In this document: positions 16,733 through 26,072 of the stretch, piece by piece
Position numbering within the stretch: the stretch's first letter is position 1
Layout of the letters: every line of letters begins with the position of its first letter
Program-made: the position numbers and the translations under genes
Notes under the pieces: generated by a model
Database searches by the model: none
What the model saw: the letters and a program-made list of their open reading frames with translations, nothing else
What the model was told of the DNA's origin: nothing
Source: Candidatus Nitrosotenuis cloacae
Lineage (GTDB): Archaea > Thermoproteota > Nitrososphaeria > Nitrososphaerales > Nitrosopumilaceae
Assembly: GCF_000955905.1 (NCBI RefSeq)
Contig: NZ_CP011097.1
Coordinates: 956,582 to 1,020,581, forward strand
DNA length: 64,000 nt
Reading direction: 5' to 3'

Positions 16733-16984
16733 TCAATAGTTCCATTCTGGAGTTAGCCCATTCCACAGTGATTTTAGCGGGCTAGGATCTATTCCTATTT
16801 CTTCGGTGATTCGGTTTTTGAGGGCAAAAAACATGTTTTCTAGTGCATCTGCCCCACCATCAGAGTATAGTTCATGGCCTATCTCAGTTATTCTTGATTT
16901 TTTTGCTGCAAGATCAGGCGAGGCCGGGTTTTGAAGACAAAACGTCAGCAGATCAATCATTTCCTCTTCCAGCATAAAGTCCAT
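16733..16984 (-). CDS. Small acidic hypothetical protein
   Basis: 83 residues, acidic, mainly helical, with no transmembrane segment and no Cys pair. Ends in a Trp-containing tail (SLWNGLTPEWNY). No family recognised. The promoter region (16985-17057) is shared with the divergent winged-helix gene at 17058. Confidence 0.6.
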   Translation of the reverse strand: MDFMLEEEMIDLLTFCLQNPASPDLAAKKSRITEIGHELYSDGGADALENMFFALKNRITEEIGIDPSPLKSLWNGLTPEWNY

Positions 16985-17057
16985 GGATGTTTTTTGTAAA
17001 AATTTCTATAAATAGTATTTTGAATCGATTTTATTTTGGATAGCCATACAAATATCA

Positions 17058-17618
17058 ATGAAGCTAGACCAGATTGATTTGGCGTTTTTGCACTTGGGCA
17101 TGACAAAAAACGGTTCATTCAATGAACAAGATCTGGCAGGATCAGACCTGGCATATTTGGGAGTTGGAAGAACGCTGGACAAAATAGCACATCTTAAGGA
17201 AAAAAATCTACTTAGTCTTGCTGGGGAAAGGTTCGCCCTCACTGATTCTGCCAAAAACATTTTTTGGTCAAAGGACACACCACTCCAAACAAGAATTCTA
17301 AGACTATTAGAGGTGAAATCATTTGAGGAATCGGACATTGCAAAATATTTACTAGAATCATACAATACCATATTATCCGAAGCCGAAAAGCTAAGATCAC
17401 AAGGCCTGCTGATACACGTCACAATAAACAAAGACGACAAAATAATCCGAGTCTGCGAGATAACCCAAGAAGGAATTGAATGTGCCAGTCAGGACTCGCA
17501 AAGACTGCAATTAAAAAAATTACTAGATGAGATTTACACCAAATCATCAAGTATGGATAATTCCAAAGTCACTGAAATCATAGAAAAGCTAAGAAAAGTA
17601 TCTACTGAGCTGGACTAG
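17058..17618 (+). CDS. Winged-helix-like protein
   Basis: 186 residues arranged as two small helical/beta-hairpin modules (about 10-70 and 78-135), each ending in a wing-like stretch (GERFALTDSAKNIFW; VCEITQEGIECA). This fits tandem winged-helix domains, but no named family was recognised. The C-terminal 45 residues form a helix. The last 17 nt overlap the convergent SNF2 gene. Confidence 0.6.
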   Translation: MKLDQIDLAFLHLGMTKNGSFNEQDLAGSDLAYLGVGRTLDKIAHLKEKNLLSLAGERFALTDSAKNIFWSKDTPLQTRILRLLEVKSFEESDIAKYLLESYNTILSEAEKLRSQGLLIHVTINKDDKIIRVCEITQEGIECASQDSQRLQLKKLLDEIYTKSSSMDNSKVTEIIEKLRKVSTELD

Positions 17619-20613
17619 GCATTGCGCGAAGTATGGACTTTACCTTGTCCTGAATTTGTGCCAGTATGAGTTCTGCTTTTTCCTTGTTCTCAAATGACTC
17701 AACCTTGTTGTCCATGATTGCATCGATTTCATAGCTTTTATCCACCAAAACTCGCGCTACATGCTCATCCAGTGTTCCATTTCCAATCAGATAATACGCA
17801 AAGACGGTATTTTTTTGGCCGATTCGGTGAAGTCTGTCCTCTGCCTGCAGGTGGATGGCCGGACTCCAGTCCAGCTCTGCAAATATTACATATTTTGCAC
17901 GAGTCAGGTTGATTCCGACGTTTCCTGCACGAAGTCCTGCAATCATCAGTTTGGTTTGGCCACCCTGGAATGCATCAATGCTATCTTGTCTTTGTTTGTC
18001 TGATTGTCCGCCAATTATAGAGGCGGGCTTGAACTCGGATAGACTCTCATGCAGTAAGGAGTGAATGGATTTGTGGTGACAAAACACAACTACACTTTCC
18101 TCGATTTCCATTATGTTTTTGACAAAGTTGATCACGTGTGGTAGTTTTGCCGCACCTGCCGCCTGCCTTTCACTTTGTATGGCTCTCTGATATGCAGATG
18201 ATGCATCAAATGCGGTTTGCGCCTCTTTGCGTTCGTCTTCTAGTTTTTTCCAGATTCGCTCCAGTTCTTTGTTATAGTAGTTGATATCAGAATCGATGAT
18301 TTCCTTGTAGCGGATTTTCTCTTTTAGCTCAGATAGTACATCGCTTTTTTTGCGCCTAAGCATCACATGTTTTTGAAGCATGTTTCGGAGAGATTCACGT
18401 TTGTTTTCCAATACGATTGCCTTTCCTTTTTCGTTGATATAGCAGAAATATTCGCAAAACTCCCTGAAACTGCCCAAAAGGCCAGGCCTCAAAATATCCA
18501 CAATTGGCCAAATCTCCGAGCCTCGATTATAGATTGGAGTGCCGGACAATCCAACTCGATATCTTACAGATTCTAGTGCTGCGAGTTTTTTGATTGCGTG
18601 ATATTTTTGGGTGGTCTTTGATCGTAGGTTTTGCACCTCATCGCATACAATGGCTCTAAGGTTTAGTTTTGCCAAGTCCTTGTAGCGTTTGAATAATAAC
18701 TCGTAGTTTATGATGTAAAAATCATATTTGCCAAGGTCTTCTGATTTTCCAACCCGAATAATAGTGGATGTTGGCGGTTGGTCCTCAACTAGTCTGCCGT
18801 TTCTACTTTTTCGCATCATGAATTTTTCAATTTCTCGCTGCCAGTTCTGTAATGTAACTAGCGGTGCCACTATCAGAACGGGAAACGCGTTTTTTTCTGA
18901 TGCCAAATATGATAATGATTGGACCGTATTATGGGAGATGATCCCATTTACGATGTAATTGTGTGTCTGGGGAACAGACAGATCATATACAAATCCATCG
19001 TGATTTTTGGTTGTAATTGATTTTATTTTGCACCAATTGATTGATTCTATTGCGATTTGTCGCAGCTCATCCGCAAGTAGGGTTTGGTTTGCAGATTCGA
19101 GCTTGTCAATTACAAGATATGCCAAACTCTTGCTCATTCCCTGTGTGTATTTGTATGGAGTAAAGAGATTCAAGGATCGAAGTGAGATTCCAGAATTTGC
19201 AATTTTCTGAACTATTTTTTGGGATGGAATTCCTTCAATGTTGGTATTGTGTGTCTTTTTTGCAAGCTCTTCCAGTGCATATTGTTTTCTTGGAGTCAAA
19301 AGTTTGAATTGTGTAACAAATCTCTCAATAGAGTTTCCACCAAAAGTACACACATAGTACGGTCTTTTGATATTGGTGCCATTACTTGCAGCCTTCATTG
19401 CTATTCGGATTCTAACCCACACACCAAAATGACGCAAAACGTTTCTCATGCCGTATGCTATGCTATGGCTTGCAGTGACAAACTCACAATGAGTTTTACC
19501 CACATGTCCTTCCGCATCAAACATTGCTTGGACAAATGCTTTTTGTGATTCCAGTGAAGATTCAAAGATGCATTGTGGGATGATTTTTCCAGAGGATTTG
19601 TTTCCCCAAGAATAGCCCCATTTTGTGAATAATTTGCAAAGTTTTGTAGTGTGAATTACAGATGTAGTTTTTTCTTTTTTTGCAGGCAGTAAGGATATGT
19701 CATTTTTGTGTGCCAGATCAATTACTCTTCTCAGAGTAAGATCATCAGAGTTGTAGAATCGCCCATGAGCATACTTGCCCTCAAAGTACTCGTAGCCTTC
19801 AGCAAGCTGCCAAGCCATTAGTTCTGCTAATTCAGGAGCAAGATCATTTTTTGCCACATGTATGGTTTGTGATGGAACTGCAACCTTGTCATCTAATTCT
19901 AATTCTCCTGCTTTTTTCCACCCATCCACAGTCAGAAATTGGTGACGTTTTGTGCATTCTACTATAGAGCCGTCCCAAAGTGTAAGTGTGATAATGTTTT
20001 CGTTGATCTTTTGCTGAAATATCTTGTCGACTTTTTTTGTGGTGATTTTTTTGCCATTAAATGTCTGAACCATAATAGGATGATTCAGTTTTGCCCATGA
20101 TTCATTGCCATTTTTCTCAGTTATGATGGAATCATTCCATAAATCTTGGATTTGTATCTGGCCAGAGTCGGTTTGTATTATGGAATCTCCCATTACGCAT
20201 TTTCCCAAACCCATTTCGTCTGCAAGCAATGCGTTTCCTGCAGATTTTAGCAAAAAGTCAAGGCCCTCTCGCTGAAAATTAAGTAGATTTCCCTTGAACT
20301 GTTTGCCGGGATTTGCCAGTTGTAATCGTTCTGTTTTCTTTGGTTTTTTTGGGACAACCTTGGCAGATGGTGGAAGTTTTTTCTGCCAGACATTTTTTGA
20401 TAATATTTCGAGTGGGTATCTGTCCATAATCCATTTTATTTGGGCCACATTTTTTGGATCGTCTGGAACTATTGCCTCATACTCGCCATCCCCGTACCAT
20501 GACTGGGGTATTATACGAGACACCATGGCAACTGCCCGCTCGCCTGTTACCTTCCAGCTCCATGTGCCAGAAAACTTGTCCATTACATATTCTAGAGTAC
20601 CAAAATTAGTCAT
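17602..20613 (-). CDS. SNF2-family helicase interrupted by an intein
   Basis: 1003-residue precursor; removing the 424-residue intein (139-562) leaves a 579-residue SNF2/Swi2 ATPase. Extein motifs: Walker A ADEMGLGK joined to TVQSLSYLA after splicing, motif II DEVQ, motif III LSGTPIYNRG, and the C-terminal helicase lobe with RAGNVGINL and EDRLHRIGQ (arginine fingers). SNF2 proteins translocate on duplex DNA, remodel nucleoprotein or act in fork repair; the small size and N-terminal extension resemble archaeal and SMARCAL1-like members. ATPase activity must depend on splicing because the P-loop is split between Lys and Thr. ATG at 20613. Confidence 0.92.
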   Translation of the reverse strand: MTNFGTLEYVMDKFSGTWSWKVTGERAVAMVSRIIPQSWYGDGEYEAIVPDDPKNVAQIKWIMDRYPLEILSKNVWQKKLPPSAKVVPKKPKKTERLQLANPGKQFKGNLLNFQREGLDFLLKSAGNALLADEMGLGKCVMGDSIIQTDSGQIQIQDLWNDSIITEKNGNESWAKLNHPIMVQTFNGKKITTKKVDKIFQQKINENIITLTLWDGSIVECTKRHQFLTVDGWKKAGELELDDKVAVPSQTIHVAKNDLAPELAELMAWQLAEGYEYFEGKYAHGRFYNSDDLTLRRVIDLAHKNDISLLPAKKEKTTSVIHTTKLCKLFTKWGYSWGNKSSGKIIPQCIFESSLESQKAFVQAMFDAEGHVGKTHCEFVTASHSIAYGMRNVLRHFGVWVRIRIAMKAASNGTNIKRPYYVCTFGGNSIERFVTQFKLLTPRKQYALEELAKKTHNTNIEGIPSQKIVQKIANSGISLRSLNLFTPYKYTQGMSKSLAYLVIDKLESANQTLLADELRQIAIESINWCKIKSITTKNHDGFVYDLSVPQTHNYIVNGIISHNTVQSLSYLASEKNAFPVLIVAPLVTLQNWQREIEKFMMRKSRNGRLVEDQPPTSTIIRVGKSEDLGKYDFYIINYELLFKRYKDLAKLNLRAIVCDEVQNLRSKTTQKYHAIKKLAALESVRYRVGLSGTPIYNRGSEIWPIVDILRPGLLGSFREFCEYFCYINEKGKAIVLENKRESLRNMLQKHVMLRRKKSDVLSELKEKIRYKEIIDSDINYYNKELERIWKKLEDERKEAQTAFDASSAYQRAIQSERQAAGAAKLPHVINFVKNIMEIEESVVVFCHHKSIHSLLHESLSEFKPASIIGGQSDKQRQDSIDAFQGGQTKLMIAGLRAGNVGINLTRAKYVIFAELDWSPAIHLQAEDRLHRIGQKNTVFAYYLIGNGTLDEHVARVLVDKSYEIDAIMDNKVESFENKEKAELILAQIQDKVKSILRAMPSPAQ
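18928..20199 (-). mobile_element. Intein with LAGLIDADG homing endonuclease, in the SNF2 Walker A motif
   Basis: Precursor residues 139-562. It begins with Cys139 directly after GLGK and ends SHN with Thr563 as the +1 nucleophile, the canonical class 1 junctions. Block B is T-x-x-H (TKRH, about 221-224); block F is near VYDLSVPQTHNYIVNG. The homing endonuclease has two DOD motifs, LMAWQLAEGY (about 265-274) and FVQAMFDAEGHV (about 360-371), each with its acidic residue, so the endonuclease looks intact and the element potentially mobile. 1272 bp, in frame, with no stop. Confidence 0.93.
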
Positions 20614-20821
20614 AGGCCTTGTCGATCCCCGTTGGGTTGTTTTTTTCCTTTATGAATCTTCAGTTAGATGATCGACGATTAAGCATGGTTTTGCAAAATA
20701 ATTTGTCAATTCCACACATGATACAATTAATTTTACACAAAAAAGAATGGTTTTGATTATTATTCCAAGATTAAACCAGTCTTTGCCAAAGTTTTAATCA
20801 ACTGTACACACAAGCAAGCTA

Positions 20822-21520
20822 TTGAAGTTCACACAAAGCTCCGAGCCTGCAGTAGAAAAACCATTGATCATTGCAGCGCTCCAAGACATGGGAAATGTCG
20901 GAAACATTGTAATTGATTTTTTGAACAAATCAAAAAAAACGTCACCGTTCAGACGTGCAGAGTCAACCGAGCTATCATATGTGTTGGACAAGGGCGGCCA
21001 CATTGAGATCCCAAAGGAATGCTGGGATTATAGATATAGCAAAAATCTGATAATCTTTGGAGGCGGTGCAGGACAACCAAAAACATCCGAAGAACTACAC
21101 GAGCTATGCCAAGATGTCATTAATGTGGCAAAAAAATATGAGGTAAAATTCATCTATACAGTTGGCGGATTCCATACATCCAAGATAATCCAAGATGAAC
21201 CAAAGGCCTACATCACCACAACTTCACAGGAATTATCAAAGCAATTAGAAAAACTCGATGTATCCATGACGCCAACCAGATCAGTCATCACTGGATTTAA
21301 TGGGTTAATCCTAGGATATGCCAAGCTAAACAACATTTACGGCATCGGGTTATACGGCGAGATAAATGAGCCATCGATTCCCCAGTACCGATCCGCAAAA
21401 AGCGTCATCAAAACACTGGAAAAGCTCACATACCAGAACTTTGGCTCGACTCAGGAACTGGATGTGCTGGCAAGCGATGTTGAGAAAAAGCTTCGATCCG
21501 ACTGGAAAGTGGACTACTAG
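20822..21520 (+). CDS. PAC2-family protein
   Basis: 232 residues of the PAC2 fold found in the eukaryal proteasome assembly chaperone PSMG2 and in many archaeal proteins. Family marks: opening A-L-x-D-M-G-N-V-G, a Gly/Gln-rich loop (IFGGGAGQP, about 78), YTVGGFHTS (about 112) and a T-G-F-N-G-L-I-L-G segment (about 160). Archaeal members are thought, by homology, to assist assembly of complexes, possibly the proteasome. TTG start at 20822 with AAGTTTTAATC about 27 nt upstream. Its stop interlocks with a convergent microprotein gene. Confidence 0.83.
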   Translation: MKFTQSSEPAVEKPLIIAALQDMGNVGNIVIDFLNKSKKTSPFRRAESTELSYVLDKGGHIEIPKECWDYRYSKNLIIFGGGAGQPKTSEELHELCQDVINVAKKYEVKFIYTVGGFHTSKIIQDEPKAYITTTSQELSKQLEKLDVSMTPTRSVITGFNGLILGYAKLNNIYGIGLYGEINEPSIPQYRSAKSVIKTLEKLTYQNFGSTQELDVLASDVEKKLRSDWKVDY

Positions 21521-21663
21521 TGCTTGTGCATCTCAGAATTTAGGTGGCAATCACACGTGCACAGCTCAGTTTTATGGTTGTTTTGGCAGTCAATGCATTC
21601 ATAGTGCTTGTGTTTCTCACAGCTAGAACAGATCATCTTTGATGTAGGGTTGGTGTCGGTCAT
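21517..21663 (-). CDS. Cys/His-rich zinc microprotein
   Basis: 48 residues with eight Cys in the pattern CSSC, CIDC, CTCDC plus eight His, giving two likely zinc sites; the arrangement recalls a B-box or treble-clef finger but is not a sure match. ATG at 21661-21663. Convergent with the PAC2 gene (four shared bases, CTAG) and 14 nt downstream of the 21678-22337 gene on the same strand, so probably co-transcribed with it. Confidence 0.65.
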   Translation of the reverse strand: MTDTNPTSKMICSSCEKHKHYECIDCQNNHKTELCTCDCHLNSEMHKH

Positions 21664-21677
21664 ATTTTAGCACTGCG

Positions 21678-22337
21678 TCACAAATCAATTTCGCTTTTTT
21701 CCAAAATAGACGCAGTAAGGGAATAATATGTGGATGGGTTGATTTCCTTTGCAAAGCCCTTGTCTATATTTATCAGATAAATCGAGTCAAGCTTGGCATT
21801 TGCAATATCATCATGCTCAATTGGTGGATTTTTGTAAAACCCATCACAGAATGATTTTATCTTTTTTATTTCTGATTGTGGTCTTTGCGAGGGCAAATTC
21901 AGAAATACTTTGTGGATTGGAAGCATGCCAATTACCGGTGTCGCCAGTGAGAACTCGTCGCAATATTTAGAGTATCGCGCAATCTTGCTGATTATTCGGG
22001 ATACGTAATAGTCGATTGTATCCAGTGCATGTTCTGGTGGCGTAAAGCCAGTCTCTATTTCTACTATTACGGTTTTGTTGTCTTTTTTCCCATATAGATC
22101 ACATACCAACGAGTTGGTCAGTGGTTTTTCAACATCGACTGCAAATCCCTTTGCTACCAGGTTTGCAGCACATATTAGTTCCAAAACAGAGTGGTTGATT
22201 TTGACCAAGTTTTGCTGATATAGTTCTATTAGTCGTTGTCTGACAAAGTTTAGTTTTGGGACGTCATCTTTGTTGAGGTTTTGTGCAAGACGGTTTGTTA
22301 TGGTGTAGACGTCGTCCTGAAATTTCTCTAAATCCAA
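21678..22337 (-). CDS. Hypothetical protein with nuclease-like core
   Basis: 219 residues. The middle (about 75-100) reads hydrophobic-S-L-V-C-D-L-Y-G then VIVEIETG, close to the D-(X)n-(D/E)-X-K core of restriction-endonuclease-like folds, though Glu replaces the usual Lys. N- and C-terminal parts are helical. It could be an inactive or unusual member of that fold. No partner methylase nearby. ATG near 22337. Confidence 0.55.
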   Translation of the reverse strand: MDLEKFQDDVYTITNRLAQNLNKDDVPKLNFVRQRLIELYQQNLVKINHSVLELICAANLVAKGFAVDVEKPLTNSLVCDLYGKKDNKTVIVEIETGFTPPEHALDTIDYYVSRIISKIARYSKYCDEFSLATPVIGMLPIHKVFLNLPSQRPQSEIKKIKSFCDGFYKNPPIEHDDIANAKLDSIYLINIDKGFAKEINPSTYYSLTASILEKSEIDL

Positions 22338-22397
22338 AATTCACTGATTGTATGGTGTGGTAGGTTTATGAATTTGATGTAAAATTGAAAAAGAGAA

Positions 22398-24536
22398 TTA
22401 TTGTGCTTCTCTTACTGTCTTGACTTTGGCAATTGCAGTTGGTGCGCCGTTGATTGGCTCAACAATTACAGTTACACTGTCCTTTGCAGTTCTGCCAGTT
22501 CCATCGCTTACGGTGATTTCAAAGGTTAGTGTCTTTGTTTCACCGTTTGCTACTTCTGGTGCCACAAATGATGGCTTGGCAATGTCTGCTGCAGATAATT
22601 CTACAGATTCACCGCCTACTTGTCTCCAGTTGTAGGATAGCACGTTCTTTAGTGGATCCTTGCCGGAGCCAAACAGAGTCACATCAGAGTGTTCTGGTAC
22701 TCGTTGGTCTTTGCCAGCATATGCAGTGATTGCCTTTGCTAGTGTGCCTTTTACCACAACATCTACTGTGTCTGGTTCGCTGTCTTCTTGTCCGTCATTT
22801 GCAATTAATTGGAATGTTAGTACTGTGTCAACCTCCACCTTTGGTGCCACAAATGAGGTCTCTAGGTCAGTTGATGTAGATAACTCAACTGTGTTGCCAG
22901 AGATTTGGTTCCACAGATAGGTGAGTGGTTCTTCATCATCATCAGATGCACTTCCTGCTAGTGATACTGTTGCACCAATGTCGACTTCTTGGTCTTCACC
23001 TGCGTCAACTACTGGTGGTGTGTTTACTGGTAATACTGTGACTTTGGCTACATCCTTGGTTGGGAAGCCATTTTCATCTGCTACACGTAGCTCAAAGACA
23101 AGAATCTTGACTTTGCCGTTTGCGACTACTGGTGCAGTAAAGGTTGGTTCTGCCTCATCTGTTGATGACAACTCTACTGCTTCTCCACCTACTTGTTTCC
23201 AAGAGAAGGTGATCTCTTCGCTGTCTGGGTCAGAGCCAGAGCCTGCTAGTGTGACTTCGGTTTGCTCATCTACTACTTGGTCAGAGCCAGCGTCTGCTGA
23301 TGCTCTAACATTATCAGATACTACGGTTACCATCATAGTGTCGGTGTCTTCACCGCCATATGGATCGGTAACGGTTAATTCAAATTCTAATTCGGTCGAT
23401 GCGCCACCTGAAACCTCTGGTGCCTTGAATCTTGCCTCAGGGCTTGTTGGGTGTGCAATTACTACGTCGTCACCGCCAACTTGTTTCCAGGTGTACTTTA
23501 TGATGTCCCCGTCTGGGTCAGAGCCAGAGCCTGCAAGATATACAAATCTATTTGATGCAGTGTTCTTGTCTGGACCTGCGTCTGCTAGTGGATCATCATT
23601 AATTGGTCTAACTCTAACAATGACTACGTCTGTTGCTGTTCCGCCGCCATCAACGGTACATGTAAGTCTGAATGCAGTTGGAACAATAGAACCATTTGGA
23701 ATCTCTGGTGCTGTGAATGTTGGGTCTGGGTCAGCGTTTGATGACAATTCTACAAATGGTCCAAGTGTTTGAACCCAAGAGTAGTTTGTCTCTCTGTCTA
23801 GTTTATCTGAACATACTCCTTCTAGTTGGACTGTCTCCCCCTCATCTACGATTTGATCAGGGCCTGCTGCAGCAGAAATTAGTGTCGGTTTGCCTGCAGT
23901 CATTTTTATAATTACTGTGTCTCTGGCCATTCCGCCAAAGCCGTCAAATACTGATAATTGGAATCTGAAAATTCCGGTACTTCTAGTTACTCCGGATGTG
24001 TCAAAGGATGGGTTTTGTGATGAGGGGTCATCCAGTTCTACTACTGGGCCATCGATTTGTGACCAATGATATGTGAGAAAGTCTCCGTCTGGGTCTGTGC
24101 CTGAACCATCTAGTGTTACTTCATCGCCTTTTTCTACAGTCTGGTCCATACCGGCATCTGCAGTTGGCGGTTGGTTTCTTGGCATGATTGTAACTTTTAC
24201 TAGGTCGGTGTCGATTTCACCATAAGGATCTTCTACTGTTAATTCAAATGTTAGAATTTTGACTTTGCCATTTTCTACTTCTGGTGCTTTGAAGGTTGGC
24301 TCTGCAACGGTGTTTGATGGGGTTAGTTCTACTTCTTCTCCGCCGACTTGGGCCCAAGAGATTGTCAGGGAGTCATCATCAGGATCGATGCCTTCTCCAG
24401 TCAAGGTTACAAAGTCGCCGGATTTCGCAATGTTTTGGACGTTTTCTTTAGATGGTGTGACTGCAGCAAATGCTGGAGAAACCACCATGCTTACAACAAG
24501 TAGTGCCATCAAAACAGTGGAGTATTTTAGTTGCAA
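22398..24536 (-). CDS. Large secreted PKD/Ig-like repeat surface protein
   Basis: 712 residues from the preferred TTG start (24534-24536), or 734 from TTG 24602. A signal peptide (LMALLVVSMVVSPAFAA) is followed by seven repeats of about 90-95 residues, each with D-A-G-x-D-Q, G-S-G-x-D-P-D and S-W-x-Q-V-G-G-E-x-V-E-L elements, then a short tail ending at residue R-E-A-Q. These are PKD/K319L-like beta sandwiches of extracellular adhesion or coat proteins. The inner start is chosen because a CTTTTAAT box lies about 25 nt before it and it gives a normal signal peptide. No membrane anchor is seen at the end. Confidence 0.85.
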   Translation of the reverse strand: MQLKYSTVLMALLVVSMVVSPAFAAVTPSKENVQNIAKSGDFVTLTGEGIDPDDDSLTISWAQVGGEEVELTPSNTVAEPTFKAPEVENGKVKILTFELTVEDPYGEIDTDLVKVTIMPRNQPPTADAGMDQTVEKGDEVTLDGSGTDPDGDFLTYHWSQIDGPVVELDDPSSQNPSFDTSGVTRSTGIFRFQLSVFDGFGGMARDTVIIKMTAGKPTLISAAAGPDQIVDEGETVQLEGVCSDKLDRETNYSWVQTLGPFVELSSNADPDPTFTAPEIPNGSIVPTAFRLTCTVDGGGTATDVVIVRVRPINDDPLADAGPDKNTASNRFVYLAGSGSDPDGDIIKYTWKQVGGDDVVIAHPTSPEARFKAPEVSGGASTELEFELTVTDPYGGEDTDTMMVTVVSDNVRASADAGSDQVVDEQTEVTLAGSGSDPDSEEITFSWKQVGGEAVELSSTDEAEPTFTAPVVANGKVKILVFELRVADENGFPTKDVAKVTVLPVNTPPVVDAGEDQEVDIGATVSLAGSASDDDEEPLTYLWNQISGNTVELSTSTDLETSFVAPKVEVDTVLTFQLIANDGQEDSEPDTVDVVVKGTLAKAITAYAGKDQRVPEHSDVTLFGSGKDPLKNVLSYNWRQVGGESVELSAADIAKPSFVAPEVANGETKTLTFEITVSDGTGRTAKDSVTVIVEPINGAPTAIAKVKTVREAQ

Positions 24537-24596
24537 CGTTTTTATCGTAAAAATTACGGCGATTAAAAGCTTTCGTTCAAATCGGGACACTTTTTG

Positions 24597-24752
24597 GATC
24601 AATTTTTTGTTTATAGATCATTTGTTTTGTGATCTGTCCGAAATGTGATCAGATGTCGATCTTTTGATCTGATCTTATACTTTTGGATCAGTTTTCCCAA
24701 AAACGATCAAAATTCGTCCTAGGATCATAAAACTGCTCAAAAATAACTGATC
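24597..24752. promoter_or_regulatory. Cluster of eleven GATC sites between divergent surface-protein genes
   Basis: GATC occurs at 24597, 24616, 24631, 24647, 24658, 24666, 24671, 24686, 24705, 24723 and 24749, i.e. 11 times in 156 bp where fewer than one is expected by chance. Many are in a TGATC or GGATCA context, and TTTTGGATCA followed by A/G-TTTT occurs twice (24592 and 24682). The array sits in the intergenic region shared by the PKD protein and the 24811 gene. It may be a multi-site operator or a methylation-sensitive region. Confidence 0.55.
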
Positions 24753-24810
24753 TAAAACTTGTTACAAGTTGATTTTGGAGCTTTAACAAAAATCACACAA
24801 AACCAAATCA

Positions 24811-25725
24811 TTGAGATATAGTATAATTTCCATAGCATTGGCAGCAATTCTTGTTTTTGGCACCACCACATCCTTTGCGGCAAAGCCATGGGATTTGGTA
24901 ATAAAGGCTCAATTTGAGGAAGACCAAATCGAGGCAAATCAAAAGCCGGTAATCTACGGCAGTGTAACAGACCAAGTAGGTAGGCCTGTCTCTGGGGTCG
25001 AGCTCAAGATTCGCTTTGCGGATAACTCCATAACCACCACAACAGATGAAGAGGGCAATTTCAGGCACGAGTTCGGCGAGCAGACATCACAGGGAATATT
25101 TTCTGTCAATATCTCTGCTACATTGTATGACCTCAAAGGGTTTGCCAGCACTACACTAAAGGTTGGAAAGACAGTCAGCACGTTTGATGACATTTACTAT
25201 ACCAAGGATTTTGATAAAGATCTCAAAAATGACCCATACAAGGCACTAAAGCAAAAACAATACCAAAAGTTCATCGAGGATCAAAACAAGCGCAAACTAA
25301 AACAAAACGAAATCGAGGCAAAAAAGATGGCACTCCAAGACAAGCGAGATACGGCAAGCCAAAAAAGAAGTGATGCAATAAACGCAACCAAGCCAGGCGC
25401 CGGTGTTTACTCGTATGATGAGCAAAACAAATACATCTCAAAGATAGACCCGCGCGCCAAGGACACAATACGAGCCCAGATGGACTATACTAGGCAAGTA
25501 TACGAGGAGGCAAAATACGAGATGCAAAAGGTCCTAGAGAATGGAGGTTCGCTTGCCGATGCAAAAAAGGCCTACTTTGATAAAATAGCAAGCACCCAGA
25601 ACGAGATTGGCGATGTCGGAAGTGCAAACAATACAGAGAATCACTCCAAGATAAAAAAGCACCAAGACTCTAAAATAAACAGCAAAAAGGTCAAGGGCCT
25701 AACATATAACAAAAATCTCAAATAA
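24811..25725 (+). CDS. Secreted protein: carboxypeptidase-regulatory-like domain plus coiled coil
   Basis: 304 residues: signal peptide (about 1-23, ending SFAAK), a beta-sandwich domain like CarboxypepD-regulatory/transthyretin-like folds (about 35-115, with PVIYGSVTDQVGRPVSGV), then a long Lys/Glu/Gln/Ala-rich coiled coil (about 130-300). Extracytoplasmic rod with a globular head. TTG start with CTTTAACA about 25 nt upstream. Divergent from the PKD protein across the GATC cluster, which suggests shared control. Confidence 0.75.
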   Translation: MRYSIISIALAAILVFGTTTSFAAKPWDLVIKAQFEEDQIEANQKPVIYGSVTDQVGRPVSGVELKIRFADNSITTTTDEEGNFRHEFGEQTSQGIFSVNISATLYDLKGFASTTLKVGKTVSTFDDIYYTKDFDKDLKNDPYKALKQKQYQKFIEDQNKRKLKQNEIEAKKMALQDKRDTASQKRSDAINATKPGAGVYSYDEQNKYISKIDPRAKDTIRAQMDYTRQVYEEAKYEMQKVLENGGSLADAKKAYFDKIASTQNEIGDVGSANNTENHSKIKKHQDSKINSKKVKGLTYNKNLK

Positions 25726-25803
25726 CTATCCAAAATATCAGGTTCCACTTTGGAACTGGAAAAGCCGATCAAGTTCCGCCGTAGATATAATCGAACCTAA
25801 AGC

Positions 25804-26052
25804 ATGGCGGGCATGATGTCCACAAGCATCAGTCTAGGCAAGGGAATAGGCAGGCACCTATCATCAATATTGGTTGATGAGGAAGGCGTCTCGCTTGAGA
25901 ACATTTGGCAGACCATTACGGATTTTGGCATAAACAGAGATGATCTCAAAAAAATAGACCCCACATACAAGGAACTCTTTGAGATCTATTCGGCCATCCG
26001 GGCATACCGAATAAGCGTCAAGTACCTCAAGGACCTAAAGACCAAGATCTAG
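25804..26052 (+). CDS. Hypothetical 82-residue protein
   Basis: Soluble and helical, with no recognised motif. The N-terminus is Met/Gly/Ser-rich and the remainder is amphipathic helix (WQTITDFGINRDDLKKI). ATG at 25804; a GGTTCCACTTTGGAACTGG inverted repeat (GTTCCA/TGGAAC) lies about 45-60 nt upstream. Directly upstream of the membrane protein gene at 26073, possibly the same transcript. Confidence 0.55.
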   Translation: MAGMMSTSISLGKGIGRHLSSILVDEEGVSLENIWQTITDFGINRDDLKKIDPTYKELFEIYSAIRAYRISVKYLKDLKTKI

Positions 26053-26072
26053 TTAGAATCAGGTGCGATATT

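Noticed and set aside
21678-22337. Restriction-modification system
   Set aside because: The nuclease-like core has Glu instead of the catalytic Lys and no methyltransferase gene is present nearby.
22921-23772. 283-residue Ser/Thr-rich ORF on the plus strand
   Set aside because: It is the mirror of the PKD repeats on the opposite strand; the low-complexity Ser/Thr composition comes from antisense reading of Asp/Gly/Val codons.
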